Numbered from the stretch's first letter, positions 1 to 6,947 are shown. The stretch is DNA of 13,513 nt from JBOFSR01 sp051651645 (GCA_051651645.1 JBOFSR010000035.1:1-13513), one strand, 5' to 3'. Program-made: numbers and translations. Notes: generated by a model not told the origin, from the sequence alone.

Positions 1-9
1 GGATGAAAA

Positions 10-249
10 ATGAAAAAAATTATAATTGATGCAGGAAATGCATCAAAAATATCCAGTCTTAACAACGAAAGGATTGGAATTATAATCAAAAGTATTATTG
101 GATGTGCAGAATTGGGAGTTCTTTCAAAAAAAGAAAAAGAAATAGCTGACTCAATTTCATCAAACAGTGCTTTCGATTGTATCGAAGGCACGCAAGCGGA
201 AGGGTTAAAGTCCCTTACCGAGCAAGCTTATAAGGCTATGGGATTATAA
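10..249 (+). CDS. Small hypothetical phage protein (79 aa)
   Basis: I do not recognise a family. The 79-residue product is soluble-looking, with no membrane segment or signal peptide. It has a basic N-terminal stretch (MKKIIID), a hydrophobic middle (residues about 22-32), a lysine/glutamate-rich segment and a C-terminal part predicted to be helical. The ATG at 10 is preceded only by a weak GGATG, and the window starts too close to see the full ribosome binding site. It ends just before the strong GGAGG of the next gene, so the two are probably co-transcribed. Its 3' end is locally richer in G+C than the surroundings and can form an 8-bp hairpin (listed separately). That it is a real gene is inferred from its open frame, co-direction and tight spacing. 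Confidence 0.65.
   Translation: MKKIIIDAGNASKISSLNNERIGIIIKSIIGCAELGVLSKKEKEIADSISSNSAFDCIEGTQAEGLKSLTEQAYKAMGL
197..220 (+). repeat. Hairpin-forming inverted repeat near the end of the first gene
   Basis: CGGAAGGG (197-204) pairs with CCCTT-A-CCG (212-220), leaving one bulged A at 217 and a 7-nt loop. It sits inside the coding sequence of the first gene in an unusually G+C-rich patch of this AT-rich DNA. It is not followed by a T-run, so it is not a classical terminator. It may only reflect codon content. Confidence 0.35.
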
Positions 250-262
250 AGGAGGTAAATGA

Positions 263-577
263 TTGCAAATGGGTGTTAAATCAGTTGAAGAAATTATTTC
301 TATAATAAATAGAAATAATTCACTTATAAACAAATATGCTCAAGAAAATATTTCTTTACAAAAAGAATTAGAGCGTAAAATGTTCGACGATTTTATTCCC
401 ATTTCAAAAGCTGCTGTCATGTGCAATGTATCAAAGGCATCTATTTATGATGTTGTAACACATGGCAGAAAAAACAAAAACGGAAAAACTATTATTTCAA
501 ACTATGGAAAAAATGATGGTTGCCGTGTGCTGATAAATATTCAATCGGCACGTGAGTATTATGGGCTGGTAAGTTAA
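263..577 (+). CDS. Small DNA-binding protein, excisionase/MerR-like HTH
   Basis: This is a 104-residue product. Residues 1-40 look like a short helical, possibly coiled-coil segment. Residues 43-103 follow the excisionase/HTH_17 pattern: FIPISKAAVMCNVSKASIYDV as the helix-turn-helix, a basic turn (THGRKNKNGK), then a beta-wing and a final helix (INIQSAREYYGLV). Proteins of this fold bind DNA as phage regulators or directionality factors. Which role applies here cannot be told from sequence. The TTG at 263 was chosen because it lies 7 nt after GGAGG (251-255). An in-frame ATG at 269 would be 13 nt away. An out-of-frame ATG at 259 opens only a six-codon frame ending at 279. The family assignment is pattern recognition, not a database match. 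Confidence 0.7.
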   Translation: MQMGVKSVEEIISIINRNNSLINKYAQENISLQKELERKMFDDFIPISKAAVMCNVSKASIYDVVTHGRKNKNGKTIISNYGKNDGCRVLINIQSAREYYGLVS

Positions 578-649
578 GTGCATGTTTTGCCTTGCGTTTT
601 CTAGCAGAAAAAAGCGACTGCGTGCTAAAAAAGCAGAAAGGAGATAACA
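578..649 (+). other. 72-nt intergenic gap before the exonuclease gene
   Basis: This is the second-longest gap in the window. It contains a weak 5-bp inverted repeat (TAGCA 602-606, TGCTA 623-627) and a 6-bp AT stem (TTTTCT/AGAAAA), neither followed by a T-run. It ends with the ribosome binding site AAAGGAG (637-643) of the next gene. I see no convincing promoter or terminator. Confidence 0.4.
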
Positions 650-1678
650 GTGTTATATGAAGACGTGATCGACATGGGTAACGTGTCGTTTACAAACACT
701 CAAGATTTAAGTCATGAACAGTGGCTTGAATTAAGAGAAAAGGGCATCGGTGGAAGCGATGCAGGTGCAATTTGCGGATTGAATAAATACGCAACGCCCC
801 TAAGTGTTTATTTCTCTAAAAACGGTTTAAATAACTTCAAGGGAAATAAGGCAACTGAATGGGGGAATATTCTTGAATCCCCTGTAAGAGAAAAAGCAAG
901 AGAGGATTTAGGTGTAACAATCGAAACCGTTGATGGAATGTTTACATCAATAAAGTATCCATTTATGGTTGCTAATCTTGATGGATTGGTGTTTGTTGAT
1001 GGAGAAAAAGAAATCTCCAATACGACAGTTAGTGGTCTTGGCGGACACGAAATAAAAACAAGTCGTACTGGAGATGGTTTTACAAAACACGAAATACCTG
1101 ATTCCTATTATCCACAAGTGCAACACTATATGGCAGTAACAGGTTTGAAATATTTCGTATTAACCGTTTATATAATCGACAAATACGAAGGAACTCATTA
1201 CGTTGTTCAACGCAACGACGTATTTATATTTGACTTAATACAAAAAGAAAAAGATTTTTGGGAAAATAATATTATTGCTAATGTTATGCCTGAACCTACA
1301 GGCAATGATTATGAATCAAAGCTTGTTGACAATATTACGTCTTTTATAAAAAACCCTGTAATCGAGCTTCCCAATGAGTATGAAGATCTTATAGCAGAAG
1401 AGCGTTTTTTGGCTGCACAAATAAAAGAGCTTGAAACAAAAAGAACGCTTGCAAAAGAAAAAATAAAAATAGCTATTTTTGAAAACTCTGAAAAAGGCGA
1501 TACCATCGAAGAGTGTGTTCAAAGCATTAAGGCACAGTGCGGAATTTATAAAATAAATTGGCTGTACATGGAAAAATCAAGCGTTGACACAACTCTTTTG
1601 AAAAAAGCTGGAATATATGACCAATACTCAAAAAAGAGAGCTGAAAGGCAGTTAAGAATAACAGAAGGCAAAGCATGA
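650..1678 (+). CDS. YqaJ/lambda-type recombination exonuclease
   Basis: This is a processive 5'-3' dsDNA exonuclease of the YqaJ/lambda-exonuclease (PD-(D/E)XK) family. It makes 3' single strands for the RecT protein encoded two genes downstream. The 342-residue product shows the expected motifs in order: GGSDAG (34-39), GNILE (E76), the metal-binding aspartate in NLDG (D111), EIKT (E134 and K136, the E-x-K catalytic pair) and QVQHYM (156-161). The C-terminal third (about 245-275) is a charged helical segment. GTG at 650 is the start, 6 nt after GGAG (640-643); an in-frame ATG at 674 lacks a comparable site. The stop overlaps the next start (ATGA). Family and role are well supported; processivity is inferred from relatives. 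Confidence 0.93.
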   Translation: MLYEDVIDMGNVSFTNTQDLSHEQWLELREKGIGGSDAGAICGLNKYATPLSVYFSKNGLNNFKGNKATEWGNILESPVREKAREDLGVTIETVDGMFTSIKYPFMVANLDGLVFVDGEKEISNTTVSGLGGHEIKTSRTGDGFTKHEIPDSYYPQVQHYMAVTGLKYFVLTVYIIDKYEGTHYVVQRNDVFIFDLIQKEKDFWENNIIANVMPEPTGNDYESKLVDNITSFIKNPVIELPNEYEDLIAEERFLAAQIKELETKRTLAKEKIKIAIFENSEKGDTIEECVQSIKAQCGIYKINWLYMEKSSVDTTLLKKAGIYDQYSKKRAERQLRITEGKA

Positions 1679-2265
1679 AAATATTATGGTTAGACACAGA
1701 GACAACAGGGTTAAACCCTGTTGATTCAAGTGCTTTTCAAATAGCTATGATTATTGTTTTTGAAGGGGCGGTAATTGCCGAAAAAAAATTTTGCTTAAAT
1801 CCGCTATCTGAAACAATTTTATATCATGAAGATGCAGGAGCTATTCACGGTTATTCAGAACAACAAATTAGAGAGTTTAAGGATGAAAAAGAACAAGTAA
1901 AATCAATCATTGATTTTCTTGATGAGCATAAAAATTCTATTCCTTCAAAAAGTTTGAAATTTGTTGCAGCTGGATATAACGTAAAATTTGATTACAACCA
2001 TTTTAAATCTCTTGTAGAGAGAAATGGTTATAAGATCAATGACTATTTTTCTAATAGTGTACTAGATGTTTTTAATCAGGTAAAAAATGCAGGATTTAAA
2101 AAGGTTTTGCCATATTTAAAAAATAGAAAACTTGGAACGGTTTGTAGTCATCTAGGGGTTAATATTGAGAAAGCTCATGATGCACTAAATGACATCAAGG
2201 CAACTAGAGAGGTTGCAAAAAAACTACATAGCTTAGGCATTCCACTTATAGAGGAATGTTTATAA
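1675..2265 (+). CDS. DEDDh 3'-5' exonuclease (DnaQ/epsilon-like)
   Basis: This is a single-domain, 196-residue nuclease of the DnaQ-like RNase H-fold superfamily. All three exonuclease motifs are visible: LDTET (D7, E9), the ExoII region AGYNVKFDYNHF (D106), and the ExoIII motif HDALND (H168, D173), which makes it the DEDDh type. Such proteins remove nucleotides from 3' ends using two metal ions. As a free-standing phage protein it could proofread, trim 3' overhangs or degrade RNA or short DNA. The exact substrate is not deducible. The start ATG overlaps the stop of the preceding exonuclease (ATGA), indicating translational coupling, and RecT follows after 10 nt. It is thus embedded inside the exonuclease/RecT pair, which suggests a role in recombination. 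Confidence 0.92.
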   Translation: MKILWLDTETTGLNPVDSSAFQIAMIIVFEGAVIAEKKFCLNPLSETILYHEDAGAIHGYSEQQIREFKDEKEQVKSIIDFLDEHKNSIPSKSLKFVAAGYNVKFDYNHFKSLVERNGYKINDYFSNSVLDVFNQVKNAGFKKVLPYLKNRKLGTVCSHLGVNIEKAHDALNDIKATREVAKKLHSLGIPLIEECL

Positions 2266-2275
2266 AGGAGCAAAT

Positions 2276-3202
2276 ATGGATGTAAGAGTACAAAACAGCT
2301 TGGAAACAAGCCAAAAAAAAAGCCCGCTTGCTGATTTTATCGATTCGCAAGCTAGCAAAATACAAGAAATAATACCAAAGGAGACAGTAAATATTGACAG
2401 ATTTTTGCAAAGTGCAAAGCTTGCAATATTTAATCCAAAAACACCCCTTTTAGCACAATGTGATCCATTAAGCATTTACAGAAGTCTTAAAGAGGCTGCA
2501 CAATACGGTCTTGAGATAGGAGGCGTTTTAGGGCAGGCGTATTTAATTCCATACAACGAAAGCTTTAGCGACGGAAAAGGCGGCTGGAAAAAAACAATGA
2601 CTTGCCATTTTCAAATTGGATACAAAGGATTAATTGCACTTGCACGACGATCAAAAACCATAAAGACTATTTCTGTTGAATGCGTTTACGAAAATGACAC
2701 TTTTGAAGTACAACTAGGATCAGGTAGAACAATTATACACACCTTTAATCTTTCAAAAGAAAGAGGTGATGTTATTGGTTACTATTGCATGGTTGAGCTT
2801 CAAAACGAAGGTATTCAATTTGCGGCAATGACAAAAAAACAAGTCGAAGATCATAGAGACAAGTTTTCTAAGGCGTACAAAAAAGATGACAAGGAAAGCA
2901 ACTGGAATAAAAACTTTGATTCAATGGCTTTAAAAACATGCGTTATAAAGGCATTAAAACTTTGCCCTATTTCTATCGAAGCACTTGAAGCCGTTAGAAA
3001 TGAAGAAGCTGGCGAAACAAATTGTGAAAATGTTACTCCTCAAAAATCAAGTACACAGCAAAATAAAAAATCTGTATCTGTTGAAAATAAAGTTGATGTA
3101 GAAACAGCACAAATTGTTGATTTTGATGATGATGGAATTGATGCAGCGTTTGATCAGCAAGCAATGCAACATGAACATGGCACTCCAGTTGATTTGTTTT
3201 AG
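2276..3202 (+). CDS. recT: RecT family single-strand annealing protein
   Basis: This protein binds ssDNA exposed by the YqaJ-type exonuclease and anneals it to complementary strands. The 308 residues show the RecT core at about 40-240: FLQSAKLAIFNPKTPLLAQC, SIYRSLKEAAQYGLEIG, the CHFQIGYKGLIALARRS block and ALKTCVIKALKLCPIS near the end of the core. The tail (about 245-308) is low-complexity, Q/S/K-rich then acidic (DFDDDGIDAAFD). It ends with VDLF, reminiscent of tails that contact partner proteins, though this contact is speculative. The ATG at 2276 follows AAAGGAG (2264-2270) closely. The gene sits in an operon with two nucleases upstream and an HNH protein 9 nt downstream. Family assignment is secure from motif order and context. 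Confidence 0.95.
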   Translation: MDVRVQNSLETSQKKSPLADFIDSQASKIQEIIPKETVNIDRFLQSAKLAIFNPKTPLLAQCDPLSIYRSLKEAAQYGLEIGGVLGQAYLIPYNESFSDGKGGWKKTMTCHFQIGYKGLIALARRSKTIKTISVECVYENDTFEVQLGSGRTIIHTFNLSKERGDVIGYYCMVELQNEGIQFAAMTKKQVEDHRDKFSKAYKKDDKESNWNKNFDSMALKTCVIKALKLCPISIEALEAVRNEEAGETNCENVTPQKSSTQQNKKSVSVENKVDVETAQIVDFDDDGIDAAFDQQAMQHEHGTPVDLF

Positions 3203-3211
3203 GGTGTAAAA

Positions 3212-4048
3212 ATGAAAATAACAGCGTTTTTTCATGGAATTTTATATAAAGATCAAATTGTTTTACGAGTAACAGATAAAAAAGATTTGTTGCTTGTGAA
3301 AAAATTATTTGAATCAAAAAAAAACCGTGAAGAACGCTCTTGTAAAGAAATCCTTTTGAATTGTCAAATTGATGCAGCGTTTCAAAAAAGGTCATTCAAA
3401 CAGTTGTCGAGCGTTTGGAAGCTAGTAACTGTTATTTTTGAATCAATGGAAAACAGAAAGCCAACTGAAGAAGAAAAGTACGATCTGTATTTAGATTTAT
3501 TAGATGTTTATGCTGATAAAATACCGAGCAAGATAAACAACAATGCTTTAAGGGCTGTTCGAATATCGGAATCAAATACAGCTTCTGCAGCAAGGTTTAT
3601 AGAAGGTTTGCTTTATCATCTTGCAACAGAATGTAATCTTTCTGTTGATTTACAGGCTGATGTAAGACAGGTTTTGTATGAATGGGAAATATGGAAAGGT
3701 AAAAAAAATCATGACATAAACTCCCATTTAACAATATCAGAATGGAGAAAAAAGGCGGTTTATTCACAGGCAAGCGGACGTTGCGAGCAAATTGAAATAG
3801 CTCACATTGTCAGCAGGGGTTCTGCACCACAGTTTGAGAACGAGATATGGAATGTCATTGCTCTTACTCGTGATGAGCATAGTTTTATGCATAGTCACGG
3901 ATGGGGTATTTTCCTTGAAAAATATCCTCATCTCAAAGGGCGTGTAGAGCGTGCTTTTGAATTAGCAGGTCATTTACCTATACCGCGCATTAATGAAAAA
4001 TCAGAAAATATGAATGTTTCTGATCTAGCTAGACTAGCACTTTTATAG
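3212..4048 (+). CDS. NinB-like / HNH nuclease fusion (putative HNHc nuclease)
   Basis: The 278-residue protein has two parts. Residues about 55-165 resemble the NinB/Orf-type recombination-mediator layout seen in phage 'putative HNHc nuclease' proteins: KRSFKQLSSVWKLV, then RAVRISESNTASAARFIEGLL. Residues about 186-250 form an HNH module: C191, H198 in IAHIVSRGS, N214 in EIWNVIAL, H223 in TRDEH, then HSHGWGIFLEKYP. This matches the H-N-H order and the 'H-x-x-G-x-x-x-F' signature of DUF968-like nucleases. Such proteins are thought to process recombination intermediates such as branched DNA or displaced strands. The ATG at 3212 lies 9 nt after the recT stop, with only a weak AGGG ribosome site. 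Nuclease assignment is good; the NinB comparison is from pattern memory. Confidence 0.8.
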   Translation: MKITAFFHGILYKDQIVLRVTDKKDLLLVKKLFESKKNREERSCKEILLNCQIDAAFQKRSFKQLSSVWKLVTVIFESMENRKPTEEEKYDLYLDLLDVYADKIPSKINNNALRAVRISESNTASAARFIEGLLYHLATECNLSVDLQADVRQVLYEWEIWKGKKNHDINSHLTISEWRKKAVYSQASGRCEQIEIAHIVSRGSAPQFENEIWNVIALTRDEHSFMHSHGWGIFLEKYPHLKGRVERAFELAGHLPIPRINEKSENMNVSDLARLALL

Positions 4049-4057
4049 GAGATTATT

Positions 4058-5050
4058 ATGGAAAACAAACAACTAGAACTTGTTGTAACAGAAAAAACAT
4101 TAGGAAAGTTAATTACTAATGCAACTGATATTGAGAATGCTATAGACTTGCAGCTAAAAGACTATAGCGTAGAAAACTATGTAGGAGATTCGGAAAAAGC
4201 AGCTAAAGATAAAGCATTTTTGAATAATGCAAAAAAAGAATTTGCATCAAAAAGAATTGAATTAAAGAACGCATTTTTAGCTCCTTTTAATGAGTTTGAA
4301 GTGATAATGAAGCGTGTTGAAAGCAAAATTGATAAAAGCAGTTTGCTGCTTGATGGAATTGTTAAAGCAAAAGAAGAAATAGAAAAAAACATTAAAAAAG
4401 AAGAAATTGTTTTATTTTGGAAATCCCTCAATTTTAATTTAGTTTCTTTAGAAAAAATATTCCTTCAAAAATGGCTAAACAAAACAGTTGCTATTAAAAA
4501 AATAAAATCTGAAATTGAAGAAATTATTAAAACAATAAACAACGATTTAGAAACACTCGGATCATTCAATGAAGACTCTGACATGCTGAAAGAATTCTAT
4601 CTTACTAATTTAAATTTACAAGAAACAATTAAAAAAGGAAATGATATAAAAGAAAACAGAAGAAAGTTAAAAGAAAATGAAGAAAAAATAAAAGAAGAAG
4701 AAAACAGAAGAAAAGAACAACAAAAAAAAATACAAGAGCAAGCTAAAAAAGAATATTCAAAAGAAATTGATAAAGGTGAAAAAAATAATTTTGAAACTGA
4801 AAGTGAGCAAAAAACAATTTCAACTCCTAACAAAAATGTTAAAAAATATGTCTTTTGTGTTTCTAGTGAAAGTAAAAGCGATCTTGATATTTTGAATGAA
4901 ATTGTAATAGAGGCAAAAATAGAGGTTAAAAAATCAATTAAGCTTGTTGCTGATGAAAATCAAATTGAAATGCTAAAAAGGCATTTGTCAAGAAATGGAT
5001 TAAGCTATTCTAAAAATACAATAATGACATTAGATATTGAGGGTATTTAA
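4058..5050 (+). CDS. DUF1351-like coiled-coil protein of recombination modules
   Basis: The 330 residues begin with a segment (about 1-110) resembling DUF1351 phage proteins: LELVVTEKTLGKLITNATDIENAI, then AAKDKAFLNNAKKEFASKRIELKNAF. A very charged K/E/N/R helix follows, about 185-240, with heptad-like EENRRKEQQKKIQEQAKKE, and a compact C-terminal domain (about 260-330) containing KYVFCVSSESKSDLDILNEI. DUF1351 genes commonly accompany recT and YqaJ exonuclease genes in phages, and this one follows them in the same operon. Its biochemical role is unknown; a structural or adaptor role in the recombination complex is inference. ATG 4058 follows AGGAG (4049-4053) by 4 nt. The stop TAA directly abuts the ATG of the next gene. 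Confidence 0.78.
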   Translation: MENKQLELVVTEKTLGKLITNATDIENAIDLQLKDYSVENYVGDSEKAAKDKAFLNNAKKEFASKRIELKNAFLAPFNEFEVIMKRVESKIDKSSLLLDGIVKAKEEIEKNIKKEEIVLFWKSLNFNLVSLEKIFLQKWLNKTVAIKKIKSEIEEIIKTINNDLETLGSFNEDSDMLKEFYLTNLNLQETIKKGNDIKENRRKLKENEEKIKEEENRRKEQQKKIQEQAKKEYSKEIDKGEKNNFETESEQKTISTPNKNVKKYVFCVSSESKSDLDILNEIVIEAKIEVKKSIKLVADENQIEMLKRHLSRNGLSYSKNTIMTLDIEGI

Positions 5051-5917
5051 ATGACTAATAAGAACAGTTTTGTTTTTTACGAAACATTTTATGATTCTCT
5101 AAAGGAACTTCCTGATGATTTAAGATTGAAGTTTTACGACCTTATACTAAGGTATTCTTTTTGTGGCGAAGAGCCTTCTTTACCTGCTATAGAAAACGCT
5201 GTATGGATTCAAATTAAATTTTTGATTGATGAATGTAAAAACAGGAGGAAAAAACAAGTTGATAACGGCAAAAAGGGTGGCGCTCCAAATGGAAACAGTA
5301 ATGCATCTAAAAATATAGACGAAACAACAACCAAACAAAATGAAAAAAATGACGAACAACCCAAAGAAATATACGTTGAAGAGGAACAACCAAAAACAAC
5401 CCAAAACAACCCAAAACAACCCAAAGAAATATACGTTGAAGAGGAACAACCAAAAACAACCCAAAACAACCTTAATGTTAATGTTAATGTTAATGAAAAT
5501 GTTAATGTTAATGAAAATGAAAAACAACCTGATATACCTCTTGACCAAGAAAAAAAAATAAATGCTGATGATTTTTCACAAAAAGTTTTTGATATTTTCT
5601 TTGCAAATAATTTGCCATGCTGTAACAAGAATTACATTAGTTTTTTGATGAGTGATTTTAAAATAGCACTTGAATATATAAGCTATCTAGCTATTTCGCC
5701 TGATGATGTTTTAAATGCACTAAATAACTATGTAAAAGTAATTAAGTTGAGCAGGGAGGGGCTTTCATGGTGGTCTGCTGATCAAAGTTTTTTAAGTCTT
5801 TGTAAATCAAAAAATATTCTTAAGTTTTGCGATTCTGATTTTGATATAGATTACTTCAAAACAAATATTAAAAAAAGAGAGTCGCTTGAAGATAAACCAT
5901 CGCTAGAGGAGACTTAA
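5051..5917 (+). CDS. Phage replisome organizer / replication initiator (DUF6291-like N-terminus)
   Basis: This probably binds the phage origin and hands it to the helicase loader encoded next door. The 288 residues comprise an N-terminal domain (1-85; FYETFYDSLKELPDDLRLKFYD, ending in a basic KKQVDNGKKGGAPNGN tail) typical of DUF6291-type phage initiators. A low-complexity linker (about 86-165) follows, then a helical C-terminal domain (about 172-270). The last part (LSWWSADQSFLSLCKSKNILKF) resembles the ends of DnaD-like phage replication proteins. The linker has two copies of a 20-residue unit (103-122, 123-142) starting QPKEIYVEEE, followed by NVNVNVNENVNVNENE. The ATG directly abuts the upstream TAA, and the dnaC-like gene starts 2 nt after the stop. 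The initiator role is inferred from domain pattern and position. Confidence 0.8.
   Translation: MTNKNSFVFYETFYDSLKELPDDLRLKFYDLILRYSFCGEEPSLPAIENAVWIQIKFLIDECKNRRKKQVDNGKKGGAPNGNSNASKNIDETTTKQNEKNDEQPKEIYVEEEQPKTTQNNPKQPKEIYVEEEQPKTTQNNLNVNVNVNENVNVNENEKQPDIPLDQEKKINADDFSQKVFDIFFANNLPCCNKNYISFLMSDFKIALEYISYLAISPDDVLNALNNYVKVIKLSREGLSWWSADQSFLSLCKSKNILKFCDSDFDIDYFKTNIKKRESLEDKPSLEET
5355..5471 (+). repeat. Two perfect 57-nt direct repeats (60-nt period) within the initiator gene
   Basis: Bases 5355-5411 recur identically at 5415-5471 with a 60-nt period, encoding two copies of a 20-residue unit. Inside and around them are 10-nt sub-repeats of the form CCAAAACAAC (5401-5410, 5411-5420, 5461-5470; near-copies at 5391-5400 and 5451-5460). 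These sub-repeats have a strong strand bias: A and C only, with no G or T. The unit length keeps the frame open. Because phage origins often lie inside the initiator gene as iteron-like repeats, this is a candidate origin element; the DNA-level function is inference. Confidence 0.85.
5472..5519 (+). repeat. Hexanucleotide array TTAATG/AAAATG
   Basis: There are eight consecutive 6-nt units: four TTAATG, one AAAATG, two TTAATG, one AAAATG. It begins 1 nt after the 60-nt repeats. It encodes an alternating Asn-Val/Asn-Glu linker, a composition I associate with linkers of phage replisome organizers. The AT-rich array would melt easily, which would suit an unwinding element next to iterons. Copy-number change by slippage would not shift the frame. 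Confidence 0.85.
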
Positions 5918-5919
5918 AC

Positions 5920-6684
5920 ATGACAGAAGTTGTTGCAATAAAGGATTTTATAAGGATAGAAGAAACATTTATAAAATGTGAAAAACATGGAGATATAAAT
6001 GTTGAAATACCTATTTTTTTTGGTAAGCCAGTTGTTAAAGAATTTATAAAATGCCCTCTTTGCGTTGAGGAAAAAGAAAATGAGCTAAAAGAAAAAGAGG
6101 ACAAGGAGAGAAGAATAAGGGCTATAAAAAATACCAATATTTCAAAAGAGTACTGGTTAAAAAAAATAGATGACTATGAAATTTTTGATGAAACACAAGA
6201 AAAAGCATTATTAGCTATTAAAAAAATAATTAGCGAAAAAAAAGGGAAGGCTGTGCTTGTTGGAAATAATGGAGTAGGCAAAACTCATTTAGGATCAATG
6301 GCTGTTAAATACATGGGCGGTAAAATTTATACGATGTTTCAGATATCTGCAATGCTTAGAGGATCTTTTAGTAGTAATGCCGAAAAAAGCGAAATTGAAA
6401 TAATAGAATACCTTTCAACTATACCATTGCTTGTTATTGACGAGATAGGGAAAACTAAAGGAAGCGAGGCTGAGCTTAACTGGATTTCAGTAATTCTAAA
6501 CGAAAGACATGCTAATTATAAGCCATTCATATTGCTTTCAGAAAAACATTTTAAATCAAACTGCCTAAAAAATGGATGCGTGAATTGTTTTGAAAACTAT
6601 ATAAACAAGGATGTAATAAGCAGGCTGCAGCAAGATTCATTTTTAATAACAATAAGAGGGTTTGATTACAGGGGGAAAAAATGA
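5920..6684 (+). CDS. dnaC: DnaC/IstB-type helicase loader ATPase
   Basis: This is an AAA+ ATPase that loads replicative helicase onto the phage origin. The 254 residues start with a putative zinc-binding module (C20, H23, C45, C48) and a charged helical linker (50-70). The ATPase domain carries Walker A GNNGVGKT (115-122) and Walker B LLVIDE (170-175), with E175 as the catalytic glutamate. It ends in DVISRLQQDS, where R235 is a candidate arginine finger. An unusual cysteine-rich insertion NCLKNGCVNC (C215, C220, C223) lies before it. The gene starts 2 nt after the initiator stop and its TGA overlaps the next ATG. No helicase gene is visible in the window, so it probably acts on host DnaB; that is inference. 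The start ATG follows AGGAG (5908-5912). Confidence 0.9.
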   Translation: MTEVVAIKDFIRIEETFIKCEKHGDINVEIPIFFGKPVVKEFIKCPLCVEEKENELKEKEDKERRIRAIKNTNISKEYWLKKIDDYEIFDETQEKALLAIKKIISEKKGKAVLVGNNGVGKTHLGSMAVKYMGGKIYTMFQISAMLRGSFSSNAEKSEIEIIEYLSTIPLLVIDEIGKTKGSEAELNWISVILNERHANYKPFILLSEKHFKSNCLKNGCVNCFENYINKDVISRLQQDSFLITIRGFDYRGKK

Positions 6685-6947
6685 GATGTGAAAAATGTCC
6701 TTTTTATTGGGAATATAACTACGACACTTTCGAGTCGGGTTGTTATTTAGAGCAAGAGAGCGATTTTTTTGAAAAGCACTTTGTTTGTGAAAAAGACGAA
6801 TTCTACACGTGCAAAGTCCCAATATGGATACTGTCGGTTTTTTATTTTTTTAACAGAAAAATGTATAAAGATTTACCTTTTTTTGTTTCGAGAATATTTA
6901 TTAAATTTTGTTATAAAGTAAAAAAAATTTTTTGGAGGCAAAAATGA
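6681..6947 (+). CDS. Small cysteine-rich protein with hydrophobic C-terminal half
   Basis: The 88-residue protein begins with a CxxC (C3, C6) and has further cysteines at 21, 36 and 44. This resembles the short zinc-ribbon-like proteins (CEKCPFYW...GCYL) common in phage accessory regions. From residue 46 on it is rich in aromatic and basic residues (PIWILSVFYFF, then FIKFCYKVKKIFWRQK). This may form an amphipathic or membrane-associated helix. Its ATG overlaps the stop of the helicase loader gene (ATGA) and its TGA overlaps the next ATG, so it is translationally coupled on both sides. No specific function can be assigned. Confidence 0.75.
   Translation: MRCEKCPFYWEYNYDTFESGCYLEQESDFFEKHFVCEKDEFYTCKVPIWILSVFYFFNRKMYKDLPFFVSRIFIKFCYKVKKIFWRQK

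Noticed and set aside
3316..3324. Run of nine A residues as a possible frameshift site in the HNH gene
   Set aside because: The full-length frame stays open with the nuclease domain downstream in the same frame, so no shift is required.
3033..3395. 120-codon antisense open frame across the recT/HNH junction
   Set aside because: Its translation is low-complexity (H/Q/F-rich), it lies opposite two well-supported genes, and no ribosome site or known motif is seen.
5355..5519. Short regularly spaced repeats resembling a CRISPR array
   Set aside because: Only two copies, no distinct spacers, in frame inside a coding gene, and followed by a hexanucleotide array; this is a protein-linker tandem duplication.
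5340..5561. Open + frame within the initiator gene (73 codons)
   Set aside because: It reads the same repeats in another frame and exists only because the repeats lack stops there.
5180..5628. Long antisense open frames opposite the initiator gene
   Set aside because: They arise from the stop-free repeats and A-rich codons on the + strand; highly hydrophobic low-complexity translation and no ribosome site.
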